Shown one piece after another: positions 57,284 to 64,000 of a stretch of DNA of 64,000 nucleotides. Each line of letters starts with the position of its first letter. Position 1 is the stretch's first letter. Below the pieces are notes generated by a model, which saw nothing but the letters and a program-made list of their open reading frames with translations, did no database searches and had not been told where the DNA came from. Origin of the DNA: Puccinellia tenuiflora (Eukaryota > Streptophyta > Magnoliopsida > Poales > Poaceae); assembly GCA_012064385.1 (NCBI GenBank), contig QRDG01000129.1:2097015-2161014 (forward strand), in the 5' to 3' direction. The position numbers and the translations under genes are program-made.

Positions 57284-58684
57284 ATGGAAGCGGCAACGGC
57301 GAGCTCCGGATTCGGGTCCGGCCTAGGGCTCGCGCGCTCTTCGCTCAGGCCCAGCGGCGTCCGCGGCCGTTTTCCTACCCGTCTTTCGTCTCGGCATCCG
57401 CCACGGCCGGCCTCGCTCCTCGTCCGCAGCGGGGCACCCCGGGCTCGGAGCGTCGTTGCCGCTGCAAATTCTCAGCAGCAGCAGGTCGGAGTGGAAGGGG
57501 GGCAGGCGATATGCGCTGAGAGGGGCAGCCCCCATGAGGTGAGGTGACCTTCTTCTCGCTCCTTCTTCCTTCCCCTTGCGGTTCCGATTTGCCCCCTGAC
57601 GCCAGCGAGCTCCATCCGGTACTGCAGGTGAGGGAGGAGATCGCGAGGTGCTACGAGCTCGTCGGCCGCCTCGGCAGGGGCGCCGTCTACCTCGGCTCCT
57701 CCAGGGTGCCGGCCACGCATCCCCACTACCACCAAACCACGGAGCTCGCCAGGGAGGCAAGCTCCCTCATCTCATCTCCCTAGCTCTAGCCTCTAGCTAG
57801 CCGCTTCCCCCTCTTTCTCGTACTAGTACTGTTCTTCAGCAGGTCAGCCAAATTGACGAGAATGAACTGGACAAATGTGACTATGCAGATTTCACCACTT
57901 TCAGTTTACACTTCAAGCCCACAAATCATCACACAACTCTACTAGAAGAGAACTAGCCACAGAATTTTTGCCTATGCTGAGCATGAACCTGTTGTTGCAC
58001 ATCCACACAGATAGCCAAGCTGCTGGACTGCACCACATGGACCGGTGCCGGCCCTGGCCTCATGGACGCTGCCAACCAAGGCGCCCTCGCAGCAGATAAA
58101 CCGGTTGGCGGATTCAAGATTGGCAAAGAGGCCGGCGAATGGACAACCTCAAACTTCCACCCTTACCTGCCCTCGGAGTCTTACCTCACCTGCAGGTACC
58201 TTAATCTTGAATCTATATGTATAGAGTTAGTTCCATCGTTAGATGATACTAGCTTAGACCGGGCTACCTGCATTTCAGGTTCTTCTCAGCGAGGAAGCAT
58301 GGCTTAGTGGATGCCGTAGTACGCAACAACGTTACGGATAAAACCGCCATCGTCGCGTTGCCTGGCGGGATTGGGACGCTGGATGAAGTTTTTGAGATCA
58401 TGGCGCTGATTCAACTCGAGAGGATTGGGTCCACCCTCCCGGTCCCGTTCGTGCTTATGAATTATGACTCTTATTACTGCAAGCTGCTGGAGTTTCTGGA
58501 TGATTGCAAGGACTGGGGCATAGTTGCTCCAGGGGAAGTGGCATCGCTGTGGAAGGTTTGCAGTGGGAACTATGAAGCCTTGGAGTACTTGGCACAGTTC
58601 TACGATGTACCTGCCGGGGAAAGGAATTATGACATATCACCACCTGCGAAGGAGCACACGACTTCGTACACCATCGCGAGATGA
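57284..58684 (+). CDS. LOGL: LOG-like cytokinin riboside 5'-monophosphate phosphoribohydrolase
   Basis: Four exons (57284-57538, 57628-57756, 58011-58195, 58279-58684) encode 324 aa. The N-terminal 60-80 residues are Ser/Ala/Arg/Pro-rich (MEAATASSGFGSGLGLARSS) and look like a plastid transit peptide. The Rossmann-fold lysine-decarboxylase-like/LOG domain has VREEIARCYELVGRLGRGAV, CTTWTGAGPGLMDAANQGAL, RKHGLVDAVVRNN and the catalytic/nucleotide PGGIGTLDE (the PGGxGTxxE signature), then LMNYDSYYCKLLEFLDDC. LOG enzymes release active cytokinin bases from their nucleotides. This longer subfamily is only distantly related to canonical LOG, so substrate is inferred. Intron 2 uses a GC donor (GAG|GCAAGC). 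A broken copy of the gene's 3' end follows downstream. Confidence 0.85.
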
Positions 58685-59413
58685 CATGACAGATGCTCTT
58701 CGCAAGAATGTTTCTCTTTTTTCCATTTGCCTCTTTCACTGTTTCAAAACATCACCATTGCAACTGTTGCATTATGTTATGGCAATGTCAGCAGCAATAA
58801 TTTTATTAAACATGTCATCTATTAAGCCTTGTAGCACTTGGCACAATTCTATGATGTACTTGCCAGGGAAAGGAATTATGACATATCACCGCCATCAAAG
58901 GAGCACTGGACTTCATACATCATCATCATACTCTTCTCAGGACTTCTCTTTTTCCTTTTCCATCTTTGACAGTTGGAAAACATCACCATTGTAATATTTT
59001 GCATTATGTTATTTCATTAAACATGTGATTTGTTCTGTTGCATACAGTTGAATTAACAAATGGGTGCAACAAAATTCAACTTGTATACAAAATGTATGTT
59101 ACTTTCCCTTATGCATATACAAACATGCAACAAATTAATTCAGACCATAATCACATAAATCATATTATGTAATCGGCTATTGGGTTCATGCTACATCCTT
59201 AATTATCTGCATTATAATAACACTCACAACGCTGTAATTTCAATGATACAAAGGGAAATACAAAATGTCATAATACAGTAGTATAGGTGCAAATTTGCCC
59301 TAGCAGAGGGGCGCATAAATCATAGACATGTAAAAAAAGTTCAAACCAATGCTTGTTTCCTAATTGTCAACCAGGCTCAGTTGACGAGTAACTCAAGCAA
59401 TCATCAGCTTCAT
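58685..59413 (+). repeat. LOG-like 3' UTR with partial tandem copy of the gene's end
   Basis: From about 58828 to 59020 the sequence repeats, with divergence, the last coding part and UTR of the LOG-like gene (58580-58790). GCACTTGGCACAATTCTATG and GGAAAGGAATTATGACATAT recur. The copy has a stop and no upstream exons, so it is a nonfunctional duplicate. From 59040 to 59413 the sequence is AT-rich; the right end is probably the kinesin 3' UTR. Confidence 0.8.
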
Positions 59414-62400
59414 TCATGCGAATTCAGATGTAAACGCTGCCCGCCAAGACTGATCGTCGTCGCAGGTGGACGGAGCATGGCTGTGCTCTGGTGAGCGCAC
59501 GCTGCTCTCTTGGCGGTAGAATCCCTCCAGTGCCGACTCCGGCAGCTTGCTCTCCGCAAGGTAGTGCTTCATCGTCTCAATCTCCATTTCGTGCTTCTTC
59601 CTCATCTTTTCCAGCTGCTTCTTGAGCTTCTGGTTCTCCTGCAGCATGGTCGCACTCTTCTCCTGCAAATCAAAGTAAACCAAATTGACTTTCTTATTCA
59701 TATAATCCTATGGTTATAGTAATGCTGCCGTGCTAGTTGTGAACTTGTGATCAAGTTTAAGTTTGCTGCTTTGAACTGACCTTTTCTTGTGTTGATGACT
59801 CCTCTGATTCCCTCAATCTCACGAGTAGCTCTCCAGCTGCATGCACTGCCTCAGCGGTATCGCGGAGCTGAATGCGGAGCCTCCTGTTCTGTTCTTTCAG
59901 TTGTGCCCTCTCTTTCTCCCTGTCGATCCTCACGGTTGAAAGCTCCGCAGCAAGGGCAGCAGCGAAAGCGGTCCCGCAGCCCTTCCTGCCTGCTTTGGCA
60001 GCTGCCCTCTTCACCTCTGAGATCCCTTCCATCACTCGGCGGTGCCTCTCAAGAAGATCATTGTACATCTCCTGGAGCTCGACATAGTGTTCAATTATCC
60101 TGGCATGGCCATAGATGGCTCGTTGGAGGGCGTCATCCAGCTCTTCGGTGCACTTCTTCTCATTACAGAGCTCCATCTCCGTCTTCTCTGCATGAATCCG
60201 GTTGGATTGTAGGTCAACCCTCAGCTCTTCAGTGAGGGATATCCATTTGCTCTCGGACTCCATCCATTTCTGCCTCTCTTTATCCAGCTCGTAATCCTGA
60301 TCCGTGCGGCCATTCCTTATCTGGTCTAGAAGGCTATCATTTGTTGATTCATCTGTGAGATGCTTTACTTGATCCTTCAAACTCTGGATTTCACCAAGAA
60401 GTGCTTCCCTCTCATTCACATTCATCTTACTATCTTCACACTTTTCAACAACCTTATCTTCCTCAGCTAGTTCCTCCATATGTGTAACACCATCTGATTG
60501 TTGACCATCTTCCGATCCCTTCTTATGTTGGTCAATCTTCAGTTCAGTAAAGAAAATTGTCAAGGATTGGAAATAATTATGTGAAGAGATTCATTCATTT
60601 CTAACACTACATACCAAAATGGTCAGCTCCTTGATCTTAGCTGCCTGTTCTTCACATAAAGCCTCAAGCTCAGCCTCTCTCTTCGAACCAGTAGTCGAAG
60701 AGATGTCACCATTCTGGTTGAGTAAAATGTGTAAGTAGATGCAATATACAACAAGTATAAAATTATGCCAACACAATAGAATACCTGGCGTGAAGCATTG
60801 GCTAAGTCATTAGATGCAATACCAGTGGCCATTACGATCTGCTTCCCTGAGTTTATGTCTTCTGAATGGTCGTCCTTTGTACCCATCGCTTTCTTGCAGG
60901 ATGAACAGATAGTGCTAATTGAACTGGCGTGCTCCTCAGGTAACGGCTGAAGAGCTGAACTTCCTTTTGCTGACTGACGGGGGTTCAGTGCAAAATGATC
61001 AAATGACAGGCCAACAAATGATCTTCGTGGGGCTGTATTCTGTTGATGGTACTCAATAATGTGCAGGCCCCGCTGGAGGCTTGCAGCCAGCGAGTCAGTG
61101 GGACTAAGCTTGCTGGTCTGTAAGGATGAACGCACTGCACTCTTCCTAGACATTTCAATCGTGGTATCTCCTGGGCTGGATTCACTGAGCTTGCTTGGAG
61201 AGAACCCTGGTGACGTAATGCTCTTTCTTGCCTTGTGGATCTTTGGAGAAGAGCAGAACGTTGGATCTTGCATTGGCCCTAGCTGCGGGGATGCACCAAT
61301 TGACAGACTAGATTTTATGTCAGAAACCTCGTCTTGATCAGCATTTGTATTGCTGCACACTTTTTGGTGCTCTTCTTGAAGTGGACCTTCACTATCATCT
61401 ATGACAACTTGATCATCATGTTCACATGTTTTTGGATTTCCCTTGGAGCAAGGACTGTCCTCTCCACTCTCTGCATCCATAAAGTCATCAAGCGTGTCTT
61501 CAGATGAAGAATGGAGCTTGCTAATTTGATCATGCAGTTCATGTACATCATCTTCATCCACATCCATTTCATCTTCTGATTCAACTTCTATATGAGGCAA
61601 GATTAGAGAGCGGTTGAGGCTCACTCGTAGACTGTGCAAGCTTGCACGAGCATTTTGTGCATTGAAGTATCCAGTCTCACAAGTTTTGTTCTCTCCGGAC
61701 TTGGTTCTTACTAGTTCGTCCTGCAGGTGACACAAGAAGTAGCAAATTTCTGTAAATTGTTGTTTGATTCTTGAAAAAAAATGTTGACACATGTGTCTAC
61801 TGCTCTTTATGTAAATACCTTTAACTGACGGATCTGATCACTCAATCCATTAACGTCATCTTCTGATATCTCGTTTATCACAGCTTTGTTTGGCATAAGC
61901 TTTGCTCGCTCACCGAACCTTAGCGTACTTAAGGTCTCAGATCTGCATCTGCATTCCCCAGCAACAGGTTAACTTAGTAAAGAACCAAATGTAAATGGCA
62001 CAATCAGATTCAAGAACCAAACATACCTATGCTCTGAAGAAATGGAACATAAAAATGTAACCCTTGTGTTTCCACCTAGTGTATCCTTCAGCACATGTGT
62101 CAAACGGGACTGCTTGTAGGGTAAGTCATCTTGCTGGGGCTTTGGTTCTTCTGAAAGAATATTGACTAGTTTTCTGAAACCAGAGTGTTCAAATGTGAGG
62201 CATCTGTCTTTCGACATAACTTTCTTGTTAAAGGAAAGATAAAGTGGTAAAGATGCACGGTGTATTTGTGTCAATATTGGCAAAATTATCAATCATGCAA
62301 TCCAAATAAGAAAATAATTAAGTAGATACAGAATTTGAGGCATCTGCATTCTACATAGTATTCTTTTTGAATGAAAGATAATTTGGTAAAGATGCATGGT

Positions 62401-63939
62401 ATACTAGCAAATTATCAATTATGCAGTCAGAATAGGAAATATTAATTATGTAAAGTGGTAAAGATGCACGGTGTATTTGTGTCAATATTGGCAAAATTAT
62501 CAATCATGCAATCCAAATAAGAAAATAATTAAGTAGATACAGAATTTGAGGCATCTGCATTCTGCATAGTATTCTTTTTGAATGAAAGATAATTTGGTAA
62601 AGATGTATGGTATACTAGCAAATTATCAATTATGCAGTCAGAATAGGAAATATTAATTATGTAGTTGTCATGGAAAAAGGAAAATTAATTACATACCCAA
62701 GGCTTGAGAGAGACTTCTTAACGTGTCTTTCTTCTCGTGTAAAGTTCTTCCCATTACCCTCAAGTTCATCGATATCAAGACCAGCAAGATCAACAAAAGT
62801 AATTTTGCTACTTTTTGAACTACTAAAGCCATTTGACGAGAAATCCTGTAATATTAGTTCAATAAAGTAAGATAAATCACCATATCTGTATGCACTGATC
62901 AATTGACCGATACACCAGATAGTAGAATGAACAAGCAACATAAGAAAATATTGTCTAACAGTTCACGATGGGAAGAAGATAATCTTTACCTTGCTCCAAG
63001 CTTCAATGACGCAAGTGAATATCACATGCGAACGTGAATTTTTTAAGTTCATACTATCGGTGCCAATTTTTCTTTTTGATAGGCCCTGTAAAAGGAAAGA
63101 GAACTCATGCTTAGCAAGAGAGATATTAAAAACTTGACTAATCAAGACAAATTAGCAATAGCCCTAGAATAATGGCAGACTATAGCGGGTAATTATTGTA
63201 GCAAAATGCTAATGGTGCTAACACAACACGTAAGCAATACAAATTGGTTATCTAAACATGATAATTTCAGCTGGTTTACAGGATAAGCTGTTTGTGTTGC
63301 TCTAAATTGTCTCTCTGGTGTGAAGCATAACTGAAATAGTAATATTTCTTAGTTTTGTTGATGTACTCCAGAAATGAAGGGTTATCATTAAGTTTTATAA
63401 AAATAAGGAAAGTAATAAAGCTCACCCAGAATTATCATTAAGATTTACAAAAACAGAAGGATGCAAGAAAGCTCACCCAGAAGTTCGCATCAAATAATCT
63501 TTAAAAACAATCATCAATTAAGTATTTCGACAATTTTGAACTTCCTTTGTAAAACCATGGTGTTAACTAGACATGAATTTTAAATATTTTATTGGTTTAT
63601 CTGAAAACTATGGAGACTCGCAAAGTTTGTTGGATTACCCATGTTAACAAGGAAGAAAACCTTTTTGATTTTTTTCTTCAAAAACAAGGATTCCAGCAAT
63701 TCTTATCTTCATATTATTTCACAATGCTAACTAGATATGAGCTTTTAATGTCTCGTTATTTTGTCAGGCAACGACATCCTAACACACTGGCCATAACCAT
63801 ACAGGCGTACAGCGGACAATATGAATCAGAGTCATTATGCTTGTACCTTCATCAGGACCTGATTTACATCCTCAACCGTTGATACATACTCGTCAGTCAA
63901 GTTCTCAACATGGATACCATTGCCAGTCGTTTCTCTTAT
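59414..63939 (-). CDS. Kinesin-12 family motor protein (5' end beyond window)
   Basis: Nine exons are visible: 63847-63939, 62990-63085, 62697-62845, 62027-62173, 61819-61942, 60785-61720, 60615-60713, 59781-60536 and 59414-59662. All are GT-AG, phase-consistent and give 882 residues. The rest of the motor domain lies right of the window. Visible motor parts are NGIHVENLTDEYVSTVED, the switch I region MNLKNSRSHVIFTCVIEAWS, switch II as FVDLAGLDIDE, KKSLSSLG, YKQSRLTHVLKDTLGGNTR and [40 protein letters not shown] and SLNRSLILPHIEVESEDEMD are typical of plant kinesin-12. Long coiled coils follow. Kinesin-12 members act at the phragmoplast/preprophase-band during cytokinesis. Switch II DLAGLD departs from the usual DLAGSE, as in the KIN-12F-like branch (from memory). 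Confidence 0.92.
62241..62662. repeat. Two tandem 211-bp repeats in a kinesin intron
   Basis: Two nearly identical direct copies (62241-62451 and 62452-62662) start AAAGTGGTAAAGATGCACGG. Each unit is itself built of two diverged halves, the second starting AATTTGGTAAAGATGCATGG. They fill most of the intron between exons 62697-62845 and 62027-62173. Confidence 0.92.
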
Positions 63940-64000
63940 CTAATAAAGGAACGGAGCTCAATAAGATATCTGTATAAACCAGTACAATTGCAGACTTCAA

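Overview
The window is nuclear DNA of a grass. The long intron-bearing genes, the LTR retrotransposons nested inside each other and the MITE families all look like Triticeae (wheat, barley, Aegilops); that attribution is inference. There is no bacterial or viral gene content beyond ordinary plant retroelements.

Left gene block (1-14 kb). The 3' part of a class II trehalose-6-phosphate synthase-like gene lies on + (1-2534). On - follow a heat shock factor of class A4 (4833-6699), nuclear-encoded plastid ribosomal protein L13 (7749-9879, with a Stowaway MITE in intron 3) and a DUF616 (TOD1/MUCI70-type) gene (10808-12549). The 5' exons of the DUF616 gene are missing next to an N and a copia-like remnant. 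A 51-codon exon-like segment at 13884-14036 may be its first exon. Sequence at 14-18 kb is AT-rich and intergenic, with a long-TIR fold-back element, a Tourist MITE and a LINE-like tail.

Retrotransposon block (18-46.5 kb). A Ty3-gypsy chromovirus on + with very long LTRs (3' LTR 42720-46543, 3.8 kb) is the outermost layer. Its 5' LTR was entered by a minus-strand gypsy element (now a fragment, 18073-20001) and by a 1.84 kb solo LTR (TSD AGCCG). That solo LTR was then entered by a complete 13.2 kb Tat-lineage gypsy element (20441-33600, TSD GACGC) with gag-pol on + and a multi-exon antisense gene on -. The chromovirus gag is split by another solo LTR (37284-38830, TSD ACAAG). All internal genes carry stops or frameshifts.

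Right gene block (46.5-64 kb). After GC-rich short-TIR DNA transposons (46.5-48.6 kb) come an inositol monophosphatase gene (48947-56809, +), a LOG-like cytokinin-activating enzyme gene (57284-58684, +, with a GC-AG intron) and the 3' two thirds of a kinesin-12 gene (59414 to beyond the right edge, -). Intron 4 of the phosphatase gene holds a full-length 4.6 kb Mutator-like element with a perfect 9-bp TSD and a MURA-type transposase gene. The host genes are unrelated housekeeping and regulatory loci, not an operon or pathway. I see no evidence for a wholly new biological system. The most unusual items are the layered TE stack, a palindromic block shared by two LTR families, the transposase frameshift at a slippery A-run and the possible lost or rejoined first exon of the DUF616 gene.
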